DNA from: Enterococcus cecorum DSM 20682 = ATCC 43198
GTDB taxonomy: Bacteria > Bacillota > Bacilli > Lactobacillales > Enterococcaceae
Assembly: GCF_000407565.1 (NCBI RefSeq)
Contig: NZ_ASWI01000004.1
Span: forward strand, 824,001-888,000
Length of the DNA stretch: 64,000 nucleotides
Direction: 5' to 3'
The notes beneath the pieces were generated by a model that ran no database searches, was not told the DNA's origin, and was given only the letters and a program-made list of their open reading frames with translations. This document shows, piece after piece, positions 19,385-28,987 of this stretch; position 1 is the stretch's first letter, and every line of letters begins with the position of its first letter. The position numbers and the translations under genes are program-made.

Positions 19385-21367
19385 ATGTCAAAAAAATTCA
19401 AACTTGGTCTTACTAGTGCCTTAATTGCAGGAAGTAGTGTGGCAGCTTATCAGTTAGCCAAAAAAAGACAAACAAACGTGACAAAAAATGCTGATGCCAA
19501 AAAAGCTGAAGCCAAACGACTAGCTGAATATCGTAATACTGAAAGAGGGCTAGATGGACGCAACAGCAAGGGTATTTATTATACAAGTGGGAACTATGAA
19601 GCTTTCGTCACTCCTGAAAAACCAAAAGGCATCGAAGAAAAACATGCTTATCTAGTTGGTAGTGGACTTGCCTCGTTAGCCGCTGCTTGTTTCTTGGTAC
19701 GCGATGCCCAAATGCCTGGCGAAAATATCCATATTTTAGAAGCAATGGATATTGCTGGTGGTGCTTGTGACGGTATTTTAGATTCCACACGCGGTTATAT
19801 TATGCGTGGTGGACGTGAAATGGAAAATCACTTTGAATGTTTATGGGATTTATTTAGAAGTGTTCCATCGCTTGAAAAACCAGGATTATCTGTATTGGAT
19901 GAATATTATCGCTTAAACAAAGAAGATCCAAACTATTCTTTGTGCCGTGCAACAGAAAATCGTGGCCAAGATGCACATACAGATGGTAAGTTTAAGCTAA
20001 GTCAAGAAGGCATTATGCAAATTATGAAGCTCTTCTTCACAAAAGACGAAGATTTATATGACAAACGAATTGATGAAGTCTTTGATGATGAAGTCTTTAA
20101 CTCTAATTTCTGGTTATATTGGCGTACGATGTTTGCGTTTGAAAATTGGCATTCAGCTTTAGAAATGAAATTATACTTCCAACGTTTCATTCATCACATT
20201 GCTGGTTTACCTGATTTTTCTGCTTTAAAATTTACGAAATACAATCAATATGAATCTTTAATTTTACCAATGCAAAAATACTTGGAAGATCATGGGGTGA
20301 CTTTCCAATTCAATACGAAGGTAACTAATGTCGTCTTCAAATTTGAAAATGGTCAAAAGATTGCTTCACGTATTGAATGTTTAGTAAATGATGAAGCTCA
20401 AACAATTGAACTTACAACAGATGATTATGTATTTGTAACGAATGGAAGCTGTACAGAAAGCACGATTTATGGTAGTCAAGATCAAGTACCAACAGGAGAC
20501 GCTGAAATTCGTGAAAGTGGTTGTTGGCAATTATGGAAAAATATTGCGAAACAAGATCCTAGTTTTGGCCATCCAGAAAAATTCTGCTCAGATATCTCTA
20601 AAACCAATTGGGAGTCCGCTACGATTACATTAAAAGATGATCGTATTATTCCTTATATTACCAATATTTGTAAACGCGATCCACGAACAGGAAAAGTGGT
20701 AACTGGTGGTATTGTCAGCTGTAAAGATTCTTCGTGGTTGTTAAGCTGGACCATTAATCGTCAAGGTCAATTCAAAGATCAACCAAAAGATGAAGTCTGT
20801 GTTTGGGTATATAGCTTATTTACTGATGTGAAAGGTGATTATATCCAAAAACCAATGAAAGAATGTACTGGTAAAGAAATTACAGAAGAATGGCTATATC
20901 ATTTAGGTGTGCCTATTGAAATGATTAATGAATTAGCAACCAATCATGCAGTCTGTGTACCAACAATGATGCCTTATATTACAGCATTCTTCATGCCACG
21001 TGCCAAAGGGGACCGTCCTGATGTCATTCCTGATGGCTGTGTAAACTTTGCTTTCTTAGGTCAATTTGCTCAAACACCACGTGATACAATCTTTACTACA
21101 GAATACTCTGTTCGTACGGCAATGGAAGCTGTCTATGGTTTATTTGCTATTGAACGAGGTGTCCCTGAGGTTTGGGGTAGTGTCTATGATGTTCGTGCGC
21201 TATTAAATAGCAGTGTCTGCTTAATGGATGGTAAATCACCACTTGATATTGAATTACCATTTGGATTAAACGCTTTGAAGAAACCGATAATTAAGAAAGT
21301 TCAAGGGACCATTTTGGAAGACCTATTCCTTAAATACGGTGTATTGCGAAAGGATATGCTCGAATAA
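19385..21367 (+). CDS. ohyA: Oleate hydratase (myosin-cross-reactive antigen family)
   Basis: FAD-dependent hydratase that adds water to cis-9 double bonds of free oleate or linoleate, giving hydroxy fatty acids and detoxifying host fatty acids. The 660-residue protein has the FAD-binding motif VGSGLASLAAACFLVRD and the conserved RGGREMENHFE block. It differs from the common roughly 590-residue streptococcal form by an N-terminal extension with a hydrophobic stretch (LGLTSALIAGSSVAAYQLA), suggesting membrane attachment. ATG 19385 has AGAGG 8 bases upstream; ATG 19379 and 19361 are too close to or before it. A strong terminator follows. Confidence 0.93.
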   Translation: MSKKFKLGLTSALIAGSSVAAYQLAKKRQTNVTKNADAKKAEAKRLAEYRNTERGLDGRNSKGIYYTSGNYEAFVTPEKPKGIEEKHAYLVGSGLASLAAACFLVRDAQMPGENIHILEAMDIAGGACDGILDSTRGYIMRGGREMENHFECLWDLFRSVPSLEKPGLSVLDEYYRLNKEDPNYSLCRATENRGQDAHTDGKFKLSQEGIMQIMKLFFTKDEDLYDKRIDEVFDDEVFNSNFWLYWRTMFAFENWHSALEMKLYFQRFIHHIAGLPDFSALKFTKYNQYESLILPMQKYLEDHGVTFQFNTKVTNVVFKFENGQKIASRIECLVNDEAQTIELTTDDYVFVTNGSCTESTIYGSQDQVPTGDAEIRESGCWQLWKNIAKQDPSFGHPEKFCSDISKTNWESATITLKDDRIIPYITNICKRDPRTGKVVTGGIVSCKDSSWLLSWTINRQGQFKDQPKDEVCVWVYSLFTDVKGDYIQKPMKECTGKEITEEWLYHLGVPIEMINELATNHAVCVPTMMPYITAFFMPRAKGDRPDVIPDGCVNFAFLGQFAQTPRDTIFTTEYSVRTAMEAVYGLFAIERGVPEVWGSVYDVRALLNSSVCLMDGKSPLDIELPFGLNALKKPIIKKVQGTILEDLFLKYGVLRKDMLE

Positions 21368-21378
21368 ATAGTATAAAC

Positions 21379-21413
21379 AAAAAAGCTTGGGGAAATATCT
21401 CCAAGCTTTTTTG
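21379..21413 (+). terminator. Terminator after oleate hydratase
   Basis: Arms AAAAGCTTGG (21381-21390) and CCAAGCTTTT (21401-21410), loop of ten bases, then T run. Confidence 0.9.
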
Positions 21414-21487
21414 TTTCATTTGCAAAAAGTTAACCTTATCATTCATTTGTTCGCGCAAACAAATATAACCTGAGAGAGGTATCAACA

Positions 21488-21712
21488 ATTAAATATCATC
21501 ATATTTTAATTTTAGGAGCTGCTGGACAAATCGCTCGAAAACTAACAACTAAGTTACTTTTAGAAAGTTTTAAAGATGCTGAAGTTTCACGTGAGGCTGT
21601 GGTTTAAGCAATTTATGATATTGTCACTGACGAAAATCAAGAAAAGTATACACGTAAAGGATTTGGAGTAGGGCGACCAAATATCCATTATGCAAAACCA
21701 TCCTTTTATTAA
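21488..21712 (+). pseudogene. Remnant of an NAD(P)-binding (NmrA/SDR-like) oxidoreductase gene
   Basis: One frame from 21488 to the stop at 21710-21712 still encodes both ends of an atypical short-chain dehydrogenase: HHILILGAAGQIARKL (Rossmann GxxGxxx loop) and, after a join, EVSREAVV-stop-AIYDIVTDENQEKY to the tail HYAKPSFY. Three lesions are visible: the start codon reads ATT instead of ATG behind a GAGAGAGG ribosome site, TAA at 21605-21607 interrupts the frame (probably from CAA), and the middle part, about 400 bases in intact relatives, is missing. The gene cannot make a working enzyme. It precedes a MarR-type gene that may once have controlled it. Confidence 0.8.
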
Positions 21713-21725
21713 TGGAGGCAAAGCA

Positions 21726-22100
21726 ATGATTGAGCAATGGATGAAATTACAAGCAATTCAAAGAGAAATCAATCAAGAATTATCTCAAGCCTTAAAGACG
21801 ATTCCTGAAGCCATCTTATTGGACGAATTATATTTTTTGAATCAATCTCAAGGTCAAAGTTTAACAGTGAGTGATTTAAGTAAGAAAATTGGTTTAAGTA
21901 TTAGTGCAACTTCCAGAATGCTCGTGAAATTTGAAGAAAGTTGTCGCGTAATTGAGCGAAAAGCAGGCGAAGATAAACGAGAAGTACAGGTTATCTTGAC
22001 TGATAAAGGCAAAGATTTATTAAGTGAAGGAGTTAGCCTAATTGAAGACGTCTTATCACATTATCAATTAAATAAAATGGAAATAATTATCGAAAAATAA
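21726..22100 (+). CDS. MarR family regulator
   Basis: A 124-residue winged-helix regulator: DELYFLNQSQGQSLTVSDLSKKIGLSISATSRMLVKFEES is the helix-turn-helix and ERKAGEDKREVQVILTDKG the wing typical of MarR. ATG 21726 has GGAGGC upstream; the frame from 21690 overlaps the pseudogene tail. It is slightly short at the C terminus compared with many MarR proteins. Its likely former partner is the ruined oxidoreductase just upstream. Confidence 0.8.
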   Translation: MIEQWMKLQAIQREINQELSQALKTIPEAILLDELYFLNQSQGQSLTVSDLSKKIGLSISATSRMLVKFEESCRVIERKAGEDKREVQVILTDKGKDLLSEGVSLIEDVLSHYQLNKMEIIIEK

Positions 22101-22130
22101 GTAAAATCACACTACAAGAATTTCATTTTC

Positions 22131-22139
22131 TGCTACAAT
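22131..22139 (+). promoter_or_regulatory. polA promoter, extended -10
   Basis: TGC-TACAAT (22131-22139) is an extended -10 element about 40 bases before polA; no clear -35. Confidence 0.55.
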
Positions 22140-22180
22140 AGGAAAGGAAGAAATGAATAACAATTAAAAGAGGTGTGATT

Positions 22181-24826
22181 GTGAGTCAGAAAAAAATTCT
22201 TTTAGTCGATGGCAATAGTGTGGCATTTCGAGCATTTTATGCGCTATATAATGTCATGGATAATTTTAAAAATGCAGATGGCTTATATACAAATGCAATT
22301 TTTACTTTCAAAAACATGTTTGAAAAGATCTTATTACAAGAACAACCAACCCATGCTTTAGTGGCTTTTGACGCTGGCAAGACGACATTTCGAACGGAGA
22401 TTTTTAAAGATTATAAAGCTGGACGTGCCAAAACGCCAAGTGAATTTAGAGAACAAATGCCTTTCATTAGACAGCTAATTCATGGATTTGGTGTCAAAGA
22501 ATACGAGCTTCCTAACTATGAAGCGGATGATATTATCGGCACCTTAGCGACAAAAGCTAGTCATGAAGGATTTGATGTCATTGTTGTTTCTGGAGATCGT
22601 GACTTAACACAGTTAGCAAGTGACAAGATTACGGTGTACATTACCGTCAAAGGAATGACAGAGTTAGAAATTTGTACCCCCGCTTTTATCGCCGAAAAAT
22701 ATGATGGCCTTACACCAAAGCAAATTATTGACTTAAAGGGGCTAGCAGGTGATAAATCCGATAACTTACCTGGTGTTACTAAAGTTGGTGAAAAAACAGC
22801 GATTAAATTATTAAAACAATATGAGTCTATTGAAGGCATTTATGAACATATTGACGAATTTAAGCCAAGTAAGATGAAGGAAAACTTGATCAATGATAAA
22901 GAACAAGCCTTCATGTCTAAACAATTAGCGACCATTAATGTGCAAGCACCGGTTGAGATTACTTTGGCAGATTTAGCTTATCAAGGTATGAATGAAAACG
23001 AGTTAATTGAACTCTATCGAAAATTAAATTTTCAATCATTTTTAGATAAGATGAATGTGGTCATGGATGATCATGAAATGGAAGAAATCACTTATGAATA
23101 CATTCAAGAATGGCCAAATGATTTACCAGAAGCTGAAAAGTTAGCATTATATGTTGAAATGCTTGGGGAAAATTATCATTTAGAAGATATTGTGGGATTT
23201 GCCTTTGGTACTTCAGAAAAAATCTATGTGAGTGATAATCTTGATATTTTAAGTAGCCCAGAATTTATTGATTATGTGCAAAAGGCTGAGCAATTGATTA
23301 CTTTTGACATGAAGTGCCAAAAAATTGCGCTATCACGATTTGGGGCAAAGAATGTTTCGTTTACTTTTGATACTTTATTGGCTGCCTATTTATTGGATAC
23401 CACCGATAATAGTAGTGATATTAGCAGTGTGGCCCATAATTATGGTTTGACAGAAATTTTAAGTGATGAGCAAGTTTATGGTAAAGGTGCGAAAAAAGGA
23501 CTGCCTACTCATCCAGATGAATTTTATGAACATTTAGCTCGTAAAATCGACACCTTACATCGTTTAGTGCCTATTTTAACGAAAGAGTTGGAAAATAAAA
23601 ATCAATGGCAACTATTCACCGATATGGAGATGCCATTAGCCGATGTTTTAGCCAAAATGGAAATGACCGGTATCAGTGTCGACCCTTTAAGATTACAGCA
23701 AATGAAACAAGATTTTGCTGTTCGTTTAGCTGAAATTGAACAAAAAATTTATGACTATGCAGGTAAAGAATTTAATATTAATTCTCCAAAACAATTAGGC
23801 GTGATTTTATTTGAAGAATTAAGTTTACCGGTCATTAAGAAAACGAAGACTGGTTATTCTACGGCTGTCGATGTGTTGGAACAGTTAAAATCAGCGCATC
23901 CCATAATCGAGCAAATATTAAGTTATCGACAATTAGCTAAATTACAATCAACTTATATTGAAGGTTTGCTTAAAGTGATTCAATTAGACGGAAAGATTCA
24001 TACGCGCTATATTCAGACTTTAACGCAAACAGGTCGCTTAAGTTCCGTCGATCCTAATCTACAAAATATTCCAATCCGCTTAGAAGAAGGGCGAAAAATA
24101 CGTCAAGCCTTTGTACCTAGTCATGAAGATTGGGTTATGTATTCATCCGATTATTCACAAATTGAATTACGTGTACTCGCACATATTTCTGATGATGAAC
24201 ACTTAAAAGAGGCATTTATCCATGGTCAAGATATTCATACTTCTACTGCTATGCGGGTTTTTGGTATTGATGATCCTAGTAAAGTAACAAGCAATATGCG
24301 CCGGGATGCTAAAGCGGTAAACTTTGGTATTGTCTATGGTATTTCTGATTTTGGCCTATCTCAAAACTTGGGTATTTCGAGACAAGCTGCGAAAAAATAT
24401 ATTGATACGTATTTTGAACGCTATCCGAATGTTAAAAAATATATGCAAGATATCGTCGCAAAGGCTAAAGAAGATGGTTATGTTGAAACATTATATCATC
24501 GTCGTCGTTATTTACCTGATATCCATGCTAAAAACTTTAATGTGCGTTCATTTGCTGAAAGAACTGCCATTAATTCCCCAATTCAAGGAACGGCAGCGGA
24601 TATTCTAAAGATGGCAATGATTGAACTAGATAAACGATTGCAAGCAAGTAATATCCAAACGAATATGCTCCTTCAAGTCCACGATGAATTGGTATTTGAA
24701 GTGAAAAGAGATCAAGTCGAGCAACTAGACGCCTTAGTAAAAGAAGTGATGGAACACGTGGTAGACCTTCATGTACCCTTGATTACGGATAGTAGTTGGG
24801 GAGACACTTGGTATGATGCAAAGTAG
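22181..24826 (+). CDS. polA: DNA polymerase I
   Basis: Repair and Okazaki-fragment polymerase, 881 residues. Order: 5' nuclease domain (LLVDGNSVAFRAFYAL, YEADDIIGT, VVSGDRDLTQL, GLAGDKSDNLPG), a 3'-5' exonuclease-like domain, and the polymerase domain with motif A DYSQIELRVLAH, motif B RRDAKAVNFGIVYG and motif C VHDELVFE. The exonuclease-like part lacks the DxE start (reads LALYVEMLGEN), so proofreading is probably lost, as in Bacillus. I choose GTG 22181 because AAAAGAGG is 7 bases upstream; GTG 22175 is only one base from it. mutM begins 8 bases downstream. Confidence 0.96.
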   Translation: MSQKKILLVDGNSVAFRAFYALYNVMDNFKNADGLYTNAIFTFKNMFEKILLQEQPTHALVAFDAGKTTFRTEIFKDYKAGRAKTPSEFREQMPFIRQLIHGFGVKEYELPNYEADDIIGTLATKASHEGFDVIVVSGDRDLTQLASDKITVYITVKGMTELEICTPAFIAEKYDGLTPKQIIDLKGLAGDKSDNLPGVTKVGEKTAIKLLKQYESIEGIYEHIDEFKPSKMKENLINDKEQAFMSKQLATINVQAPVEITLADLAYQGMNENELIELYRKLNFQSFLDKMNVVMDDHEMEEITYEYIQEWPNDLPEAEKLALYVEMLGENYHLEDIVGFAFGTSEKIYVSDNLDILSSPEFIDYVQKAEQLITFDMKCQKIALSRFGAKNVSFTFDTLLAAYLLDTTDNSSDISSVAHNYGLTEILSDEQVYGKGAKKGLPTHPDEFYEHLARKIDTLHRLVPILTKELENKNQWQLFTDMEMPLADVLAKMEMTGISVDPLRLQQMKQDFAVRLAEIEQKIYDYAGKEFNINSPKQLGVILFEELSLPVIKKTKTGYSTAVDVLEQLKSAHPIIEQILSYRQLAKLQSTYIEGLLKVIQLDGKIHTRYIQTLTQTGRLSSVDPNLQNIPIRLEEGRKIRQAFVPSHEDWVMYSSDYSQIELRVLAHISDDEHLKEAFIHGQDIHTSTAMRVFGIDDPSKVTSNMRRDAKAVNFGIVYGISDFGLSQNLGISRQAAKKYIDTYFERYPNVKKYMQDIVAKAKEDGYVETLYHRRRYLPDIHAKNFNVRSFAERTAINSPIQGTAADILKMAMIELDKRLQASNIQTNMLLQVHDELVFEVKRDQVEQLDALVKEVMEHVVDLHVPLITDSSWGDTWYDAK

Positions 24827-24834
24827 GTGAGAAT

Positions 24835-25668
24835 ATGCCAGAATTACCAGAAGTAGAAACCGTTCGTAAAGGGTTAAGTCAATTAGTAATTGGCAAAACG
24901 ATATCCAAGGTAGAAGTCTTTTGGCCAAAAATTATTGAACAATTATCTCCAAGCGATTTCAATCACCGTGTTAGCAATCAGACCATTCATGAAATCAAAC
25001 GCAGAGGGAAGTTTTTAATTTTTTGTTTGGATCAAGATGTCATTATTTCACATTTACGCATGGAAGGTAAGTATCATTATTTTCCAGAGGTAACAAAGCC
25101 AAATAAGCATGTCCATGTAGTATTCACCTTTTCAGATGGTAGTCAATTACATTATCAAGATGTGCGTAAATTTGGTCGTATGTGTGCGTATCATAAAAAT
25201 CACGTGGAAGAATATCCTGGAATTGCCAAATTGGGTCCAGAACCATTTAACGAAACTTTTGACTTGAAAACATTTCAACAACAGTTAAAAAAATCTAGCA
25301 AAGCGATAAAGCCCCTGTTACTTGATCAAAAATTAGTAACAGGATTGGGAAATATATATGTAGATGAAGCACTTTGGCAAGCAAAAATTCATCCCGAAAC
25401 CCCCGCTAATGAATTGAAGCCTAAAGAAATAAAAGAGTTGCACCGAGCGATTATTGAAGTGTTAGATAAGGCTATTCAAGCGGGAGGGACAACGATTCGC
25501 AGCTATGTCAATGCTTTAGGCGATGCTGGGAATTTCCAAGTTGAATTAAATGCCTATGGTCAAGAAGGATTACCCTGTCCGCGATGTGGCTCGCCCATTC
25601 AAAAAATAAAAGTTGCGCAACGTGGCACGCATTTTTGTCCAAAGTGTCAAAAGAAAAGAGGAAAATAA
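24835..25668 (+). CDS. mutM: Formamidopyrimidine-DNA glycosylase
   Basis: Removes oxidised purines (8-oxoG, FapyG) and nicks the abasic site. The 277-residue protein begins MPELPEVETVRKGL, with the catalytic Pro1 and Glu2, has LGPEPF and GLGNIYVDEAL in the middle, and ends in the zinc finger CPRCG to CPKCQ. AGGTGAG precedes the ATG. Its stop overlaps the coaE start by one base, so polA, mutM and coaE form one operon. Confidence 0.96.
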   Translation: MPELPEVETVRKGLSQLVIGKTISKVEVFWPKIIEQLSPSDFNHRVSNQTIHEIKRRGKFLIFCLDQDVIISHLRMEGKYHYFPEVTKPNKHVHVVFTFSDGSQLHYQDVRKFGRMCAYHKNHVEEYPGIAKLGPEPFNETFDLKTFQQQLKKSSKAIKPLLLDQKLVTGLGNIYVDEALWQAKIHPETPANELKPKEIKELHRAIIEVLDKAIQAGGTTIRSYVNALGDAGNFQVELNAYGQEGLPCPRCGSPIQKIKVAQRGTHFCPKCQKKRGK

Positions 25669-26264
25669 TGGCTTTTGTATTAGGAATCACTGGCGGTATT
25701 GCTACGGGAAAAAGTAGTGTCGTTCAACATTTTATCGATCTTGGCTTTCCTGTAGTTGATGCTGATATTATTGCGCGTCATCTATTAGATCAAAATGAAC
25801 AAGCCTACAATGAGGTAGTGAATGTATTTGGCTCAGAAATCTTACAAGAAAATGGCGAAATTAACCGTCAAGCATTAGGCGCGCTTGTTTTCAATCATCC
25901 AGATAAATTAAAGCAACTAGATGAATTAATGGCGCCCTTTTTGCAAGAAAGTATCCTTGCAGCAATCAAACAAGCAAGCCAAAACCAAAATTTAGTAATC
26001 GTTGATGTGCCCTTGATGTATGAAAAAGGGTATGATGAATGGATGGATCAAGTTGCTGTGGTTTACTGTACACCGAATCAGCAATTAAAACGTCTGATGC
26101 AAAGGAACCAATTGACAGAAAAAGAAGCGAAACAGCGTATTGATAGTCAACTACCCATAGAAATGAAAAAATTATTGGCTGAAGTCGTATTTGATAATTC
26201 CAATGATTTAACACAAACGATACAACAAGTGGATACTTGGTTAAGCAATCGAAAATATATTTGA
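25668..26264 (+). CDS. coaE: Dephospho-CoA kinase
   Basis: Last step of coenzyme A synthesis, phosphorylating the ribose of dephospho-CoA. The 198-residue protein has the P-loop GITGGIATGKSSV, DADIIARHLL, and VDVPLMYEKG. ATG 25668 shares its first base with the mutM stop codon; AGAGGA lies upstream. A longer frame from 25584 lies inside mutM and is rejected. Confidence 0.95.
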   Translation: MAFVLGITGGIATGKSSVVQHFIDLGFPVVDADIIARHLLDQNEQAYNEVVNVFGSEILQENGEINRQALGALVFNHPDKLKQLDELMAPFLQESILAAIKQASQNQNLVIVDVPLMYEKGYDEWMDQVAVVYCTPNQQLKRLMQRNQLTEKEAKQRIDSQLPIEMKKLLAEVVFDNSNDLTQTIQQVDTWLSNRKYI

Positions 26265-26280
26265 AAAAGAGGAAAATTTA

Positions 26281-27015
26281 GTGAATGAAATGATAGAATT
26301 ACTGCAAAATCATGTTTCTGTTAGAGATTATGCGAATCGTTTAGTCAGTGAAGAAATTAAAAATGAATTAGTGAAAAGTGCCCAGAGTGCTTCTACTTCA
26401 AATTTCGTCCAAGCTTATTCTATCATCGAAATGAAAGATCCAAAAGTGAAGGATGAATTGGCTGAAATCACGCAGTTTTCAGGACATTTGGCAAATGCGC
26501 CGGTGGTTTATGTTTTTGTAGCTGACCTTTATCGTCACGCTGTTCAATTAAAGAAAAATGATGTTCCTTTAGATGGTTTAAGAAATATGGAATCAATGGT
26601 TGTTTCAATGGTTGATGCGACTTTGGCTGCTCAAAATATGGCCATTGCTGCTGAAAGTTTTGATTTAGGTATTTGCTATATTGGTGGCATTCGCAATGAT
26701 TTATATCGCGTGAAGGAATTATTGCATCTTCCTGAATTAACTGTTCCGTTATTTGCGATGACAATTGGTTACCCTGCAAGTAAAAATGATATGAAACCAT
26801 GTATGCCACTAGAAAATGTGCTCGCTACAGATACTTATCAAACATCACTGACTGATCTAACTAATTATGATGAACAAATCCGTAGTTATTACCAAAATCG
26901 TAATAATCAACAGGCTGATACGACATGGACGCAAAAAAATGTCGACTTCTTCAGCATAGTTAGACGACCAGAATTTGCGCAATTTTTACTAGACCAAGGT
27001 TTTACTTTAAAATAA
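26281..27015 (+). CDS. NfsA-type NADPH-dependent flavin/nitro reductase
   Basis: A 244-residue FMN oxidoreductase of the nitroreductase fold: HVSVRDY at the N terminus, SQSASTSNF-like phosphate-contacting loop (SAQSASTSNFVQAYS), and GICYIGGIRN plus MTIGYPA in the core place it with NfsA/FRP enzymes. The natural substrate is unknown. It starts with GTG 26281 behind AAGAGGA, 16 bases after coaE, and is closed by the terminator at 27024. Confidence 0.88.
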   Translation: MNEMIELLQNHVSVRDYANRLVSEEIKNELVKSAQSASTSNFVQAYSIIEMKDPKVKDELAEITQFSGHLANAPVVYVFVADLYRHAVQLKKNDVPLDGLRNMESMVVSMVDATLAAQNMAIAAESFDLGICYIGGIRNDLYRVKELLHLPELTVPLFAMTIGYPASKNDMKPCMPLENVLATDTYQTSLTDLTNYDEQIRSYYQNRNNQQADTTWTQKNVDFFSIVRRPEFAQFLLDQGFTLK

Positions 27016-27023
27016 ACTTATTT

Positions 27024-27067
27024 GCAATCTAATAAGCGAGAATTCCGTTTATTAGATTGCTTTTTTT
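27024..27067 (+). terminator. Terminator of the polA-mutM-coaE-reductase operon
   Basis: Perfect 12-bp arms GCAATCTAATAA (27024-27035) and TTATTAGATTGC (27049-27060) followed by seven Ts. Confidence 0.92.
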
Positions 27068-27088
27068 ACACACTTTTTAAGCGAAACA

Positions 27089-27097
27089 TGTTATAAT
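27089..27097 (+). promoter_or_regulatory. nrdR promoter, extended -10
   Basis: TGT-TATAAT (27089-27097), an extended -10 with the consensus hexamer, 35 bases before nrdR. Confidence 0.65.
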
Positions 27098-27131
27098 TTA
27101 ATCAAATCAGAAAATAGATGAGGTGAATAAT

Positions 27132-27605
27132 ATGCAATGTCCAAAATGTCATCACCAAAATTCCCGAGTTGTTGATAGTCGTCAAGCTGATGATGGTCGG
27201 GCGATTCGACGTAGAAGAGAATGTGAAAATTGTGATCAACGTTTTACCACTTTTGAAAGAATAGAAGAAGCACCTTTATTAGTCATCAAAAAAAATGGGG
27301 TACGTGAAGAATTTAACCGTGAAAAAATATTAAGAGGAATTATTCGTTCGGCTGAAAAGCGACCAGTAGGCATGGAACAAATGGAAAAAATTGTCGATCA
27401 CGTTGAACGTCGTGTACGTGAAAAAGGTGTGACTGAAATTTCAAGTAATATTATTGGCGAATACGTGATGGAAGATTTAGCCAAAATCGATGAAATTTCT
27501 TACATTCGTTTTGCAAGCGTCTATCGTCAATTTAAGGATATGTCTGTCTTTTTAGAAGAATTACAACAAATTGTCGAAAAGGCTAAAGGGAAGAAAGAGG
27601 AATAA
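27132..27605 (+). CDS. nrdR: Transcriptional repressor NrdR
   Basis: Zinc-ribbon/ATP-cone regulator of ribonucleotide reductase genes. The 157-residue protein begins [17 protein letters not shown], has two CxxC pairs forming the zinc ribbon, RRRRECENC, and an ATP-cone from about residue 48 ([15 protein letters not shown]). GAGGTG 6 bases before ATG 27132 decides the start; GTG 27123 overlaps that site. It leads the nrdR-dnaB-dnaI cluster, the order also found in Bacillus. Confidence 0.96.
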   Translation: MQCPKCHHQNSRVVDSRQADDGRAIRRRRECENCDQRFTTFERIEEAPLLVIKKNGVREEFNREKILRGIIRSAEKRPVGMEQMEKIVDHVERRVREKGVTEISSNIIGEYVMEDLAKIDEISYIRFASVYRQFKDMSVFLEELQQIVEKAKGKKEE

Positions 27606-27616
27606 GGAGGATTATC

Positions 27617-28987
27617 GTGGCACTTTTACCTAATGATAGTTACCAAGTTTATTGTAAAAAAACCATCAATGCGGATGAGTGGGCCAGTTTAACTAGTCTA
27701 TACCAACCAATTATTGGCAGTTTTGCAACAAATTTATATCAAACACTTTTATTACAAGCACAATATGAATCAGATGACGCCTTTTTACATCTAGATTTAT
27801 GTAATACACTTGATTTAGGGATTAGTCATTTAGAAAGTGTACGCGAAAAATTAGAAGGCATTGGTTTGCTTAAAGTTTATCGCAAGGAAGAGGAATTTCA
27901 GACTGTCCAATACTTTTATGAAATCATCATGCCAATGTTGGCCAACCAATTTTTAAAAGATGAGGTTTTAAGTTTTTTACTTTTAGAAAAAATTGGTGAG
28001 CTTAATTACCAAAGATTAGTGACACGCTTTACGAAACATACATTGTCGACAGCAGGTTTTAAAGAAGTAACGAAAAGTTTTAAAGAAGTTTACACCTTTG
28101 ACCAACAAAAACTTTCGCATACATTAGGTGAGTTACAGAAAAACAAAGAAAAACTTGATTCACAAGTAAATAACCCAAATTTTGAACAACTAGCCTTAAA
28201 AGATGTAGCAATAGATTGGCAATTTTTATTTGATTTAGCTGCTAAAAAATTTATACAGCGAAAAAATATTACTGAAGAGATTTGTCGTAAATTAGCTTTA
28301 TTTCATTCGCTTTATGGTTATGACGAGCTAGCCTTGGTAGATTTATTGGCGCAGTCGGTCAATTTTTCGACTAGCGAAATTGATGAAAAAGCGCTTGAGC
28401 ATGAAGCACTTGTAAGAGAACAAGTTTCAAATACTGCAACGATACTTCCAGAAACTGATGATAACCAGTTACGCAAAGAGAGATTTTTAAAACAAGGATT
28501 TACGCAAGCGGACTGGGAATTGATCCTTCAGTGTGAAGAGTATTATCCGATTGAGTATTTACGTGAAATAAAGCAATTTAAAAATAGTTTTTCATCTAAA
28601 CAAGAGGAATGGTTGGTTCGTGAATTAGTGGAGCGCAGTCCGTTAAGTAATCCAGTGATCAATTTTTTAATTAATTATCTCTTAATCGTCCAAAATCGCA
28701 CCAATTTGCCAGCCCAATTAACAAGTACAATTGCAGCAGATTGGTCAGAAAAAAAGATTTTGCTTCCAGAACAAGCAATGATTCATGTGCGCAAAATTGT
28801 AGATGAAAGCAAAGATAAACAACGGAATCAACAAGCAAATCGCAAGGGGCAAAATTATCGTAATGTGCGTACCGAGCAAGTCCCTGAATGGATGAAAAAT
28901 CCGCCAGAGGAAGTTAAAAATCCAGAAAGTACAGCAGCTGCCAAAAAAGCACTCGATGCACTGTTAAACAAAGAAGGTGATCAATAA
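27617..28987 (+). CDS. dnaB: Replication initiation and membrane attachment protein DnaB
   Basis: Gram-positive primosome protein (not the helicase of the same name) that with DnaD and DnaI loads the replicative helicase. The 456-residue protein has two DnaD/DnaB-like helical parts; the second ends in the VPEWMKNPP block near the C terminus. GTG 27617 follows AAGGAGG. Its stop overlaps the dnaI ATG by one base. dnaD is at 58399. Confidence 0.92.
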   Translation: MALLPNDSYQVYCKKTINADEWASLTSLYQPIIGSFATNLYQTLLLQAQYESDDAFLHLDLCNTLDLGISHLESVREKLEGIGLLKVYRKEEEFQTVQYFYEIIMPMLANQFLKDEVLSFLLLEKIGELNYQRLVTRFTKHTLSTAGFKEVTKSFKEVYTFDQQKLSHTLGELQKNKEKLDSQVNNPNFEQLALKDVAIDWQFLFDLAAKKFIQRKNITEEICRKLALFHSLYGYDELALVDLLAQSVNFSTSEIDEKALEHEALVREQVSNTATILPETDDNQLRKERFLKQGFTQADWELILQCEEYYPIEYLREIKQFKNSFSSKQEEWLVRELVERSPLSNPVINFLINYLLIVQNRTNLPAQLTSTIAADWSEKKILLPEQAMIHVRKIVDESKDKQRNQQANRKGQNYRNVRTEQVPEWMKNPPEEVKNPESTAAAKKALDALLNKEGDQ

